From: Plotosus lineatus
Lineage: Eukaryota > Chordata > Actinopteri > Siluriformes > Plotosidae
DNA length: 64,000 nucleotides
Direction: 5' to 3'
NCBI GenBank assembly: GCA_024760905.1
Contig: CM045729.1
Coordinates: 55,719,080 to 55,783,079, forward strand
The notes under the pieces are model-generated. The model saw only the letters and a program-made list of their open reading frames with translations. It was not told the DNA's origin and ran no database searches. Below are positions 48,336 to 60,490 of this stretch, one piece after another (positions within the stretch are counted from its first letter, which is position 1; the number at the start of each line of letters is the position of its first letter). The translations under genes and the position numbers were made by a program.

Positions 48336-48690
48336 ACCATTTACATTCATACTTACAAATCGAGGCAATTTGGATCAGGCTTTTTTTGCTGTACTGTATT
48401 AATCCTGCAACAGGTATTATTGCCTCTGTATTTAACCCATCCAAAGTGAGCACACAGACGTAACAGTTAGCACACACACACACTCAGAGCAGTGGGCTGC
48501 CACACATTGCTCGAAGAGAGTGGGGGTTAGGTGCTTTGCTTAAAGGCCAAGAACATGGAGGAAGTGAAGGTGCCGGTCTCTCAGCTCAATTAGCCTACTG
48601 TGTATGTTTTTGGGCTGTAGGAGGAAACCGGAGTACCTGGCTGAAACCCACGCAAGCACGAGGAAAACAGACAAAAAATAAATTAAAAAG
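48178..48690 (-). repeat. Composite of V-SINE-like tail, (CA)n, older SINE and V-SINE centre
   Basis: The minus-strand tail starts at 48178 (attcattcattttctgtact). It is interrupted after (CA)n at 48302-48328 by a piece related to 3715-3945 (acccatccaaagtgagcaca, 48420-48545). The V-SINE centre resumes at about 48590 (gtttcctcctacagcccaaa on the minus strand). The head is missing. Confidence 0.55.
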
Positions 48691-48701
48691 TTATCATGAG
48701 A

Positions 48702-49045
48702 TCTTCTTTCTTTTCGGCTGTTCCCTTCAGAGGTCGGCACAGCGAATCATCTGCCTCCATCTTCATGCAAGTCATATTAATGATTCGCATCTTTGATTTG
48801 GCATAGGTTTTTATGTCGGATGCCCTTCCGGACACAACCCTTAGCAAGGAGCAGAAACATGCTGAGGGCTACGCAGCTACTCTTATCGAAAGTCAGCAGT
48901 GGTTCTTTTACATGAACCTCACACCATAGACAGTGAGAGACATGGCACGCCTTTGATAACCCAGTTAGCTGCACTGGGCAGACAGTGACAACCTTGCGGA
49001 GAGTGGGACTCAAACCCCCAAACTTAGGATCAACGATCCAGCACA
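48702..49045 (-). repeat. SINE-A, R-tail with extra RTE-derived segment
   Basis: Minus-strand SINE-A with head and body intact. Its R tail contains an insertion near 48745-48780 (atctgcctccatctt) that is absent from other R tails but present at the same place in the RTE LINE copies, after which the normal R-tail sequence repeats attcgc. The end is gccgaaaagaaagaag. Confidence 0.82.
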
Positions 49046-50223
49046 AATGATTATTGTGAGATATTACATGATATATTATCATGATTGTCATAGACATGGA
49101 ACATGAGAAGCTTTAAAGCGTTTTATTAAGGCTCCAGTTTCAGTTCTTAGTATAATGCCTCTAGCAACATGGCAACGATGTTGTGTTTCCTGCTGATAAA
49201 CAACATAATGTCTAATATTTTATATGTCTATGTTGTACACTTCTTTTCATGATGCATTATGGGATACATGAGGTGTATTATTTTCACTCTATTCTGTGAC
49301 CACTACAAAATGGCAAGAGTAGTAAGTGACTTGGGACACCGAGATTTTGTGTGTTATTGAGAGAGACAAGCTGAGGCTAAATGCCCATTTGTGATTGGCA
49401 GTCTTAATTAGATAACTAGGAAGGTTTGTCTAGCCACTGCTTACCTGATTTACAATGAAATGAATGGAATGAGCTACTACAATGTGACCATGTCAATCTC
49501 TCCAGGATTCAAAGTACGGACTGTAAGTACTAGCAATTTATAAATAAAAAAATGGCCAAACCTTTTTGGAAGCTTAGTTTGTGACTGGAGTTCTGTGAAT
49601 AAGATCCCTGTGTGCACAGCTGTTATCATTCTATCTGCAATACTGGGCCTGTGGGATTTTGTGACATAAACTGGAATTTAAAAACACATTTTTCTGTGTT
49701 ATCAATTACCAACAAGCTAATCTCAACTTAATGGCCTACATATCAAACCCCCACACCTAGTTTTCATGCCACTGTCTACCACTGTCACAAATGCCCTTCG
49801 GGTTAGTTGAGGGATAGCACTGGAATGATTAATTCTCAACAGATAATATAAGGTATTCAGGGCACGCACCAGTTGCTGTAAAGTAAGCCAAATTTTCCAA
49901 ATACAGTCTAGTATTTTTGGATAAATACAGGGATCCCCTGTATATGTAATGGGAACCGAGCCCCCACCCACCCCCGCCCCCCGCGACCGCCAATTTCCGC
50001 GAAGTAGGATCAACCCCCGTGACTGACGTATACGTACATGTATATGTGTATATAATATCAATAAATACATATTCAATGCTATAAATGCTTATAATAACAA
50101 TTAAACATTCAAAAATAATGCATAAGATGTAAATAAAATATAAATACACACACACATACAGACGCGCCCGTGCACACAAATGCACACGCACATACTCATA
50201 TGCGCACCTCACATAAGTAAGTA

Positions 50224-51529
50224 TAGTGGTACCCCGGTTCTCAAATGCTTTGGAGGTCAAACAAATTGGAATTCGAACAAAAAATCCGGGATTTTTTTTT
50301 TTGTCTTGGAAGTCAAACAAAATTCGGAAGGCGAACTCGAAAAATGCGCGAGAAAAACAAGATCAAGAGTGAGGAAAAGTGTGTGACTTCCGGAAATTGG
50401 TCTCTTTTGACTCTACTTGACCACTGTGTGCGTGTGGATGTGCTTGCTCCTGTGCTACAAAGTACAGTATACCATGTGTTTTTGTTTACTCGATTAGATT
50501 AGCTAATAAACATGTCTCCAAAGAAACATACTGAGAAAAGGTCAGTTGTACAGAAAACTGTTGCGTTTAGGAAAGAGCTGATAGCTAAGCATGAATCAGG
50601 CGTGCGTGTTACTGATTTTGCGAAGGAATATGGCATGGCTAAATCAACGATATGCGCGATCCTGAAGAACAAAGAGTGTTAAAGCCAGTGATGTGGCGAA
50701 AGGCTGGACGGTTATCATCAAGCAAAGACCGCAAGTGCTGGAGGAGGTGGGAAAATTACTGCTCCTATACATAAACGAGCAGCAGTTAGCAGGCGATAGC
50801 GAGGATGTGATCTGCTGCAATGCTCGTGAAATCTACGATGATTTGGTGAAAAAAGACCCGATCTCGAATTATGAAGGGTTCCACTTTAAAGCAAGTCGAG
50901 GCTGGTTTGAAAATAAACAAAAAACAAACAAAAAAGACACAAAATAAATTAATCTATTAAGAATTTTGTGTGTTTGTCCTGTTGTTTCACATTTAATGTA
51001 CTATTTGATATATAAACAACACTATGAAATAACATTATGTTTAAAAAAAGGTAGTTTTCTAGCGTCTTGGGATGGATTAAAACCATTGGTGGTCAAGTGG
51101 TTTAGGGTGCTGGATCGCTGATCCAAAGGTTGGGGGTTCGAGTCCCACTCTCCACAAGGTTGTCACTGTACCCCCCAGTGCAGCTAACTGGGTTATCAAA
51201 GGCGGGCCATGTCTGTCACTGTCTATGGTGAGAGGCATGTAAAAGAACCATTGCTGACTTTCGTAAAGAGTAGCTGCAAAGCCGTCAGCGTGTTTCTGTC
51301 CCTTGCTAAAAGGGTTGTGACAGGAAGGGCATCCGACGTAAAAACCTCTGCCAAATCAAACGTGCGAATCAGATGATTCGCTGTGGCGACTCCAGAGTAA
51401 AAGGGAAAAAGCCGAAAGGAAGACAGACAGACAGTATTTGTAATGGGAAAAGCAAATTTGGAATTCGAACAAATCGGAATTTGAACAGCCTTCTGGAACG
51501 GATTAAGTTTGAGAACCAAGGTACCACTG
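50224..51529 (+). mobile_element. Tigger/pogo-like element with CENP-B-type HTH ORF remnants
   Basis: Ends tagtggtaccccggttctca and gagaaccaaggtaccactg, inverted, with TA flanks. A 56-codon ORF at 50512-50682 encodes MSPKKHTEKRSVVQKTVAFR and a pogo/CENP-B HTH (VTDFAKEYGMAKSTICAIL). After a stop, a second frame (50693-50947) continues with CENP-B HTH2-like sequence (VLEEVGKLLLLYINEQQLAG). The DDE domain is absent. A SINE-A lies at 51083-51434. Confidence 0.88.
51083..51434 (+). repeat. SINE-A, R-tail, nested in the Tigger-like element
   Basis: Head attggtggtcaagtggttta, B box gggttcgagtcc, body, R tail ending gccgaaaggaagacagacag. Confidence 0.88.
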
Positions 51530-53189
51530 TAGTTTTGTTGGGGGGTTTTGGGTTGTTTTTAATGTTTTTGTTTGTTTGGGGGGTGTTTGCACAGTCGGCC
51601 TTGTTTTGCGGCATTTTCCTTAACCGTTTCCCTATTTTTCCTTAATTTCCTTATTTTTGAATTTTTCGATGAATATTTTTGAAAAACTCACGATGCACTG
51701 AAGCCGCAGAAACTGAAGCACAAACAAGCGAGGGATCCCTGTATTGCTTTCAGAAAATGGACTTGTTGGGAAGAACCAGTGCTGTCACAATGACAGACAG
51801 TCCAGCTTCAAACTTATAAAAATCAGCTGTATTTCACAGAAGATATGGGAATTACTCCAAAATCTTCTCCCCTTAAATCTAACAAGGCTCACTTTTAAGT
51901 AAATCCAGGATATGGATTATTAGTGGTACTGCAGGCACATATATAATTCCACATTCACTGTAACAAACTGTTAGAACCTGAGACGCCCCCGTATCATGGG
52001 ATCTTCAATGAGATCACAAAGAGAAGCAGGGACATTTTGCCTCCCCTGTGATGACTTCTCAGGCTTTGTGTAAGCAAAGCATAATCAGAGCCCTATATTA
52101 ACACAAACACGTCGTTGTGGTCCTGGAAGTTAAAAATACCACTTTCACTAAAACTTTGCAGCAGGGTTTAAACTGGTCTTGCAATTACACCTTGTCAAAT
52201 GTTGCACATAATTTTCCCATCCCATGCGACACAGAACCATTGTGTACAGAGGAGGCAGAACACAAGGTAACAATTACACTGGTCAGGACGCTCAGGCGTG
52301 GGGAGGCAGAAGGAATGACAGCCACTGAAACACTGCTATACAGTCAGCAGGGGAGGGAGGGACTGCGAACAGCCATTGAAGCTGCTTAACGAAGAAAAGA
52401 AGCTAGCTCTGGCTTGCCACCCCAGCCACAATATTTGTACATAACACAAACATACTGTATATCTTCCACACAGCCAAAACGTAGCATGTCCAAGTAATTG
52501 TCATAGTCAGGAGAATATTAGCATTTGACACGTTTCCAGACCACAGTGATCTATCATTACAAAACACAATCATGTGAGATGGGAAATAATGTATGTTAAC
52601 TGGAGCCCATTAGGATGGAAATGGAAATTACATGACAAAGGGGGAAATATTGGCCATGTCAAACTCCTCCAAAAGCAATTTTCTCTCTAATACTTTGCAT
52701 ACAGGCCAGGCCCATTGTGAAAGAGCAGGGAATCATAATCAAATGGAGAAGCATTGTTTCATCTTATGACTCCAACAGGAACCCAGTAACTCTGGAAGTC
52801 AAAGTGGTTTATAGAGGGCTTTTTGTCTTTACCATGTATTATCAACAAAGCTGATCTGTAAAATCCCCACCATAAATCATCAAACGTGCCCCATAGTACT
52901 GTATATGGGAATATTGTTTGTGATAGATCCCAAAAGTGAATCCCAAAATAGCATCTGATTGCGTTTATATTATAAATGTGCAATAATTATGTCATAGTTA
53001 ATGTAGGAAAATAGATGCTTTTGAAAAGAGTCACCAAAAACTGTAAAAGAAAGAAAGAAAGAAAGAAGGTGGTTGACCTTTTTCTCTAACAAAAAAGCTG
53101 AAATTTTTATTGTAACGATCTCAAACAAAAGAAAGAAGAATCTGGTGAAAAACACTTTGCCAATTTTTAGTAACTGTAAACCAAGTGGA

Positions 53190-53600
53190 GTGGCAGCGTA
53201 GCATAATACTTAGCATGTCTACCACTAAGCAACAAGGTCCTAGGTTTGAGTCTTGGGCTCAGCGAGGGCATTTGTGTGTGGAACTAACATCTTCCAGGCA
53301 GTGGTGGCCCGGTGTTAGGGTCCTAGATGACTGGTCCTAAGGTCGTGGGTTCAACCCCACTATTACCTGGTTGTCACTGTTGTCTCTCCAGTGCAGTTAA
53401 CTGGGTTATCAAAGGCTGGTCATGTCTCTCACTGTTTGTTGTAAAAGGAATGTAAAAGAACCATTTACATACTGTACATATGTTTACTGTGTAAGCTGCT
53501 TTGCAACAATGTCAATTGTAAAAATAAAACTGAATTGAATTAAGTGGTTCTGCCATTGACTGAATAATTGAATGGATGAATGAATGAATGAATGAATGTT
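53190..53600 (+). repeat. V-SINE-like SINE interrupted by a SINE-A
   Basis: Head gtggcagcgtagcataatac, B-box-like gtttgagtcttgg and ttgtgtgtggaactaaca, then a SINE-A, then the tail aagtggttctgccattgact with (gaat)n at 53573-53598. Confidence 0.7.
53298..53553 (+). repeat. SINE-A with a third tail type (T)
   Basis: Head caggcagtggtggcccggtg, B box gtgggttcaaccccact, body as far as gaatgtaaaagaaccat. It then switches to gtgtaagctgctttgcaaca, atgtcaattgtaaaaataaa and actgaattgaatt, a tail common to other teleost repeats that is neither the L nor the R tail. Confidence 0.82.
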
Positions 53601-53670
53601 GGCAATTTGCTGTGGTATAACAAGAACAAATTACTTCAGGATATTTTCATAATAATTTGCTTATTGTTCA

Positions 53671-54010
53671 TTCATTCATTCATTTTCTGTAACCGCTTAA
53701 TCCTAATTAGGGTCGGGGAGGCTGACGCCCATCCCTGTTGACTCCAGGTGAGGGCAGAGTACACCCTGGAGAGCTCGCCAGGCCATGGCAGGGCAGAAAC
53801 ACGCTGACGGCTTTGCAGCTACTCTTGTCGAAAGTCAGCAATGGTTCTTCTACATGCCTCACACCATATACGGCGAGACATGGCTGGCCTTTGATAACCC
53901 AGTTAGATACACTGGAGGGGGAGGGACAGTGACAACCTTGTGGAGAGTGGGACTCGGACCCCCAACCTTAGGATCAGTGATCTAGCGCCTTACCACCAGG
54001 CCACCACTGC
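53671..54010 (-). repeat. SINE-A, L-tail, full length
   Basis: Minus strand from gcagtggtggcctggtggta through the body to an L tail ending in (gaat)n. Confidence 0.9.
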
Positions 54011-54254
54011 TCGATAACTTGCATATATTTTATATAATTTACATATCGTTTTGTGTTTGCATGCACTTATGTTTTATCTTTACAGGGACATTCACACTTA
54101 ATAACCAAGGTAGTCAATTTATTTTATTAGACATTATGCTGATAGCAACAAAATCCCATGGGCAATCTTGTACAGTCAATAAGTATAACCACTCTTGATC
54201 TACATGTTTTTCTTGATATCAGGAAATTATTGTTTGAAGAGTCCTTGAAAACAT

Positions 54255-54370
54255 CAAGCAAGCATGGGGAGAACATGCAAACTCCACACAGAAATGCCCA
54301 GGCCGGGAATCAAACCCAAGCCTTCTTGCTGTGAGGCAGACGTGCTAACCACTACGCCACCATGCTGCCA
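54255..54370 (-). repeat. V-SINE-like head and centre
   Basis: Minus strand: ggcagcatggtggcgtagtg head, gtgtggagtttgcatgttct centre; very similar to 39986-40103. The 3' part is missing. Confidence 0.8.
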
Positions 54371-54409
54371 ATTGTGTCAGTATTACTTTATTTAATGACC
54401 CTGCAATAA

Positions 54410-54442
54410 ATTATTATTATTATTATTATTATCATTATTATT

Positions 54443-54486
<44 letters not shown>

Positions 54487-54510
54487 CAACAACACTAATA
54501 ATAATAATAA
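54410..54510. repeat. (ATT)n-(AAT)n microsatellite
   Basis: att units turn into aat/aac units; inverted, so potentially a hairpin. Confidence 0.93.
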
Positions 54511-54690
54511 TGTAAAAGCACTACTGCTAACTTTCATCAAGAGTAGACTGCATAGCTGTCAGCATGTTTCTGTAATGCCATGGGCTGGCAAGCTGTCCAG
54601 GGTGTACTCTGCCCTCACCCAGTGTCCACCGAGGTGGGCATCAGCCTCCCCGCAACCCTGATTAAGTGGTTCAGAAAATGAATGAATGAA
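54511..54690 (+). repeat. SINE-A, L-tail, 5'-truncated
   Basis: Starts inside the body (gtaaaagcactactgctaac) and runs through the L tail to gaaaatgaatgaatgaata. Confidence 0.8.
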
Positions 54691-55919
54691 TAATAATAAA
54701 AATGCATTTTATTCATAAGGTGTCTATCAGGGCACTCAAGGTTGCCATATAAAACAGTACAATAGTAAAAACAAAAACACAAAACCTTACATTGGAAATA
54801 ATAAAAACATAAAAAACAAAAAAAAAATAACAATAAAGTGCAGCAAATGTCAATCCAAACCTATAATTAAATGGAATATACCTGATTGAAAAGGTATGTT
54901 TGAAGAGGGTGGGTGAGTTTTCCCTGCGGCAGAGAGTTCTAGAGATGGAGGTCAGAGCAGCTAAACACTTGCCACCCCATGGTGGACAAGAAATTAGAGC
55001 CCTACGTGCAAAAGACAGATGATCTGATTGCATATCAAACTACACAAACAGATGGTGCGCATTATGCTTAATGCCTATGGCAATTCCACTCTTCCAACTC
55101 CACTATCTAATCACCAGTGCATCTTATTGATGCATTAGAACACAGGCCACAGGACACATATACAAAGTAGAAATCCTTAACTCAATAAGAGAACTTGTCA
55201 GACATGATTGCAGTCTCTCTATTGGTGTTATCATGGATTTCCCCTCTCCTTATCGCTGCACCTGCATCTGAGCTTTCTGAACTGCGTTCACTCTTGCATT
55301 AGGAATATAGTAAGACGATGCCATGGTCTCCTGGTTTCTTTCACAGTTTCATCATTTTAATGGCACAGTAAATCAGATAAGACTTAAGAAGAGAATATAA
55401 ACCTTGTCTAACGTTTCTGTCTGCAGTATCCGGTTCCATTTGTCCAATTTTGGTAAATAATGACAATTCTGATCAATAGTTCTGTGATAAGATATATAAG
55501 TAATTGACGTCACCGAGCTCTATAAACTGTGCATTTCCACCTTTGATTGCACCATGTTCTCTCATTTCATGGCTGATCTCTATACATCTCTAAACCTTGC
55601 TCTGAGAATGGAGAACATCTAACTTTGAAGTTGCAGCCATTTTGTTTACCCAGAGAACTGTTCATTTTCCCAACAAAACAATGAGCATAGTGCAACATAA
55701 ATATAATTATAATATAACATAATAGAATATAATATAATTTAGTGCAATTTAATTTATTGCGGCTATCTACTGATTTATTATTATTATGATTATTATTATT
55801 ATTATATTGTTCACTGGGTCTGTGTAAGGTCCTTTTAAATATAGGATTTTTATGTATTTATTTTATAGCAGTTTGTGTGTTGTTCATTTGAGCCTTCTTT
55901 TCTGTTTGTAACTTGACTC

Positions 55920-56030
55920 CTTGAACAACCTAGGTGGCGCTGCTCGTCGGCGACGCACGTTGTAATAATACAGCGTAACCAAAATTTCCCCCGGGATAAT
56001 AAAGTATTATCTTATCTTATCTCTTATCTA
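55920..56030 (+). mobile_element. Non-LTR LINE 3' end
   Basis: The sequence aaaatttcccccgggataataaag followed by (tatctta)n resembles a frequent teleost LINE 3' terminus. The coding part is not recognisable upstream. Confidence 0.55.
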
Positions 56031-56087
56031 ATTGTATGACTGCAGTTGACAAGAAGGAAACATTAGACTTACAGTGGATCAAAAGTA

Positions 56088-56707
56088 CAGTGGTACCTCA
56101 ATTTACGAAATTAATCCGTTCCGGAAGTGGTTTCGTAACCTGGACTTTTCGTAAGTTGAACCGCATTTTACATGTAAAACGCGTGATTCGTTTCAAGGCC
56201 CCCAATACTACCCTTTAAAGATTATAAAAGCATACCTTTTAAGGTACTTACTTCATGTTGACCATGTTTGTTAAGCAGCGTTATAATCTTACAAATGTTT
56301 ATGCAAGGTTAAAAGCCTGAGCCAAAAAATAAAGTTGCAATGAGCACACTTGAAAAACTCATCAAACAAGCTGCTGCTCAAGGGAGCTGCGTCATCCCTC
56401 CGAGCCAATGGGAGGCCAGCAGGGCGGGATGTTGGGATATAGCCAATGGGAGAGAGCTGCGTCATCCCTCCTAGCCAATGGGAGACCAGCTGGGCAGGAT
56501 GTTGGGAAATAGCCAATGGGAGGCCAGTGGGGCAGGATGTTAGGAGATATTCAGTGGGAGAGCAACTCGTGCATTCTTTGAATTTTTGAGATGATGCTTT
56601 CGTAACGTGAACTTGTTTCGTATCCAGAGACAAAAATTTTAGGAAAATGTTTTTTGTAATCTGGATTTTTCATTTGTTGGGGGCTATCGTAAGTTGAATT
56701 TCCACTG
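56088..56707. mobile_element. Tigger/pogo-like MITE with 70-base internal repeats
   Basis: Ends cagtggtacctcaatttacg and cgtaagttgaatttccactg with TA flanks. Inside, a 70-base unit starting gagctgcgtcatccctcc at 56384 and 56454 (and a worn third from about 56524) carries agccaatgggaggcc, an inverted-CCAAT block shared with the elements at 4264 and 39545. Confidence 0.87.
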
Positions 56708-57684
56708 TACATAAAGCAGGCATTCATCATGAAATCAAGTCAGTCCAACTTTTTTCTATGTTGAATTTACAGAATTATAAAAATATAAACAGTATTCCTG
56801 TATTTAATACAAAAATCATGTCATCGTACAGCAAAGCTCACAATATCTAATTAGAAAACTAATTATCTTAGATGGTCCATAACTTTAGAGTTTCCTCATT
56901 AAAGCAAAACAAAAGCAAAAGTCATAATTTATCAGAATGCGAGGAGCTGGAGTACCAAAAACTCAACCTTAGCATACTTTTTGGCTTTAAGTTTCAGCTC
57001 AGGAGTCAACAGGTTTGCAGCAAAAAGAGGAAGTCTGGCCGTATAGTGGATCACAAACAGAAGTACAAAAAGTCTATAAAATAAATTGTGTTATGAGTGA
57101 ATGGAAAATTACCAAAGAAGCCTATTATATTTTGCAACCCTTTAGGAAATTTATACAAATTATAAACAAGAACTGTGCCTATAATAGAATAAATGAAAAC
57201 TAAGAAAATTATATATTGTACGAATTAACTAGTCCTACAACAAGAACTAAATGTCAATGTTTCAAAGAAAAAATTATTTTCGGTCCGTCAAAAAATTAAT
57301 ATTTATCTTTCAAAAGCTGCTGTTTTACCCAATTTCTCACCATGCATTTGTAGAAAACATGTAAACCAGCATCACAAATATCCTGAGTGTTGAGTGGGAA
57401 ACCTTCTGAATAAATATTGAGAGCTGTGTTGCTACGGAAACCAAATCTATGCATCGTACGACAAAGAGGTTAAAACAAGTCTTTCTTCGTTGTGTTTTCA
57501 TGTTCGAAGGCTTATTCTGCCCAGATGGTGAAAGCCACTAAAGCATTCTGCTGGAAGTGTTCTGCTCAGACACTTTATTCTGGTGAAGATGGAGGCCTAC
57601 CGGCTGGTCGCCATGGCTTCAGTAAATCATGGTGAAAAACTGCCTTTGCACCCCTGCAGTAAAAGAGCCAAAGCATCTGGGCAG

Positions 57685-57688
<4 letters not shown>

Positions 57689-57758
<70 letters not shown>
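57689..57758. repeat. (GT)n microsatellite
   Basis: About 35 perfect gt units. Confidence 0.95.
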
Positions 57759-57761
<3 letters not shown>

Positions 57762-58009
57762 GATGAGGAACAGGCAGGAAGCCATAGACAGTCTCTATGA
57801 TGAGCCAAGTTGTGCAAACAATGAGGTGGAACACTCAGGAGCTGTGTGCTCCATTACTGCTAATCTGCACACATCACAGTCCATTGCACAGTCTGCTTCG
57901 GCACAGGTCCAGTTACAGCAGCTACCAGAAAAAAATTACTTCTTTCTCTTTTTTTTCCCCAACTTTCTTAACGTCACAATTTTTTTTACAGATACAGTAT
58001 ACTGTGTAA

Positions 58010-58751
58010 AATCTAAAATCTAGCGAGGTGGAGGTATGCCCTGGAAAGGAGGGGAATGAAGGTTAGCCTCAGTAAGACAGAATACATGTGTATGAATGCC
58101 AAGGTCCCAACAGGAACGGTGAGGTTACAAGGAGCAAAGATAAGAAAGGTGGAGGATTTTAAGTATTTAGGCTCAACAATCCAGAGCAATGGAGAGTGTG
58201 GAAAAGAGGTGAAGAAGCGTGTGCAGGCTGGTTGGAATGGTTGGAGAAAAGTGTCCGGTGTGATGTGTGATAGGAAGGTATCGGCAAAAATGAAAGGAAA
58301 AGTGTACAAGATGGTGTTGAGGCCAGCGATGTTGCATGGTTTAGAAACACTGGCCCTGGGGAAAAGACAGGAGGCAGAGCTGGAGGTAGCAGAGATGAAA
58401 ATGTTGAGGTTCTCTTTGGGAGTAACGAGGATGGATAGGATCAGGAATGAGTACATCAGAGGGACAGCACATGTAAGACGTTTTGGAGACGAAGTCAGAG
58501 AGGCTAGATTGAGATGGTTTGGACATGTACAGAGGAGGGATAGTGAGTATATTGGTAGTAGGATGCTGAGGTTGGAACTACCAGGCAGAAGGCATAGAGG
58601 AAGACCAAAGAAACGATTCATGGATGTGGTGAAGGAGGACATGAAGGCAGTTGGTGTAAGAGAAAAAGATGCAGAGGATAGGATGAGATGGAGGCAGATG
58701 ATTCGCTGTGTTTTTCCCCTGAAGGGAAAAGCCGAAAGGACAAGAAGATGA
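58010..58751 (+). mobile_element. RTE-type LINE, 5'-truncated, with target-site duplication
   Basis: A 742-base 3' end. An open frame (58056-58751) encodes the C-terminal region (EDFKYLGSTIQSNGECGKEV, RLRWFGHVQRRDSEYIGSRM, RFMDVVKEDMKAVGV). It ends gggaaaagccgaaaggacaa. The 14-base flank agtatactgtgtaa is perfect at 57996-58009 and 58752-58765. The catalytic reverse-transcriptase core is absent, so it cannot encode an active enzyme. Confidence 0.92.
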
Positions 58752-58889
58752 AGTATACTGTGTAATAAGTATCATTGACTATCAGTCTCATGATCGATTA
58801 TGTCAAAGTTCACTTTTCTGAGACATCACAGAAGACTTATTTTTGAACAGATGTTCATTCTGAATAAATATCAACATTTATATAGACTG

Positions 58890-59235
58890 GGTGTCACAGT
58901 GGAGAAGTGATTATCAAAAAACGTCTGGGTTTGAGTTCCAGGCCCAGGACATTTCTGTGTGGAGTTTGCATATTCTCCATGTGCTTTTGTGGGTTTCCTC
59001 CAGGTACTGTACGCCACTTTCCTCCCACAGCCTAAAGATATGCATTAAAATATGCCTACTTAGCTGCTCCAAATCATTCCAACTCCTAAGTGTAAGACTG
59101 GGCATGAAAGGTTGCCCTGCATGGCCTAGCAAGCTGTCTAGGGTGTATCCCACCGCTGCCCAGAGTCAGCTAAGATAGGCAAAATCCTCCATGCAACCCT
59201 AATTAGGATGAAGCCACTTAGAAAATGAATGGATG
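58890..59235 (+). repeat. V-SINE-like SINE
   Basis: Head worn (gggtgtcacagtggagaagt), B-box-like gggtttgagttcc, centre gtgtggagtttgcatattct, tail tggcctagcaagctgtctag to gaatggatga. Confidence 0.8.
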
Positions 59236-59466
59236 ATTTATAAATAGACTTTTTAAAAGGTTCCCTTTGTCATTTTTGTAGATGTTAAATTAAAGCACCA
59301 CTGAACTCCTTGTCACTGCAGTACTTCTGTGTATGCTGCTAATTTATTAGTTTATTGCTCTCATGACATGTGATTTTAGTTCTTTTTCCACCAAAAATGA
59401 CACACCAAAGGTCATTTTCTTTATTGCACATACTGATATGCACACATGCACTGTTTACCTCTCTCT

Positions 59467-59467
<1 letters not shown>

Positions 59468-59524
<57 letters not shown>
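59468..59524. repeat. (CA)n microsatellite
   Basis: About 28 perfect ca units. Confidence 0.95.
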
Positions 59525-59527
<3 letters not shown>

Positions 59528-60320
59528 AACACTATATACACATACTGAAGTTCATATACTGGCCAGACTGTGCTTATATTCCCCACTGTGCATGTATTAT
59601 GGAAATTCAAGAGACTGATGACAAACTGCTGTTTTCACTACAGAAACCAGAAAAACTCCAACCTTAAGAATTTAAGCATAGTTTCTAAAATGTTTTTCAA
59701 AAGCACTCAATATGATCACATCCCTTACTTGTCTCTATGTATATGTGTGTGTATCATAACCTCATGCACAGTATAAAAGGCATGATGCCAGTGTTGTACT
59801 CATTTCATGCTATGTAATGAGAAAAACCCCTCAGCGCTTAATTGTAGTGATAGAGTTCTGTGTAGAGAAATGTGAGGATGTGAGCTGGAATGACATTCAG
59901 TGCTCTCAGTCCCTTTAACATTTTAAGGAGTCTCTATTTACCCATCTGGTGTGTGTAATGGGCTCTTAATTAACATGTCAAAAGCCTTCTTGCATCAGTT
60001 CATGATCTAGAGCAGCAAGTCTCTAAATATAGCCTTCTTAAATAATGTAGTGAGGCTAGAGTGCTGCAGTCAATAATTGAGGGGATCTCATACAAGGCAT
60101 AAAAGAGGAACTTTTTAATGTCACTGAGTTTCTGTCCACAGTCATTCTGTCCATGGTGGCACCTAACAGGACTGGATGGTACACTCATGGAGCAACAAGT
60201 TGTCTATTATTCAGTGTATTCCTTCAGTTGATGGACAGAACGATGGGTGGTTTTTAGGGGTCAGTGTCAAGTACTGTCCATAAAAAAGTGCAAAAAAAAA
60301 AAATGTGTTTTTTTTTTTTT

Positions 60321-60490
60321 AAATATAAATGAGTCCCCACCCAGCCATAATGATTCCTAACTATACCATTAAAAGCAGTGGTATGTCTTATGGTATAGTT
60401 AGGAATCATTATGTCTGGGTGGGAACTCATTTATATGTTTTTTTTTTTTTTTGCATTCCTAACTATACCATTAAAAGCAGTGGTATGTCT
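60321..60490. repeat. Inverted repeat with 48-base arms and a third direct copy
   Basis: Arm 60321-60369 and arm 60390-60437 are near-perfect inverted copies around a 20-base loop (taaaagcagtggtatgtctt). The stretch 60352-60388 recurs directly at 60454-60490 with one change. Runs of A and T border the structure. Confidence 0.93.

Larger units (their letters stand above)
49928..51741 (-). mobile_element. MITE of the 'agggatccct' family, split by a Tigger-like element
   Basis: Ends cagggatcccctgtatatgt and aagcgagggatccctg with TA flanks (49926-49927, 51742-51743). Its own sequence is 49928-50221 and 51532-51741; between lies a complete Tigger-like element. Confidence 0.88.

Noticed and set aside
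52117..52389. 90-codon ORF in a repeat-poor part of intron 1
   Set aside because: No recognisable domain or splice context that fits dgkh; ORF length is within chance expectation.
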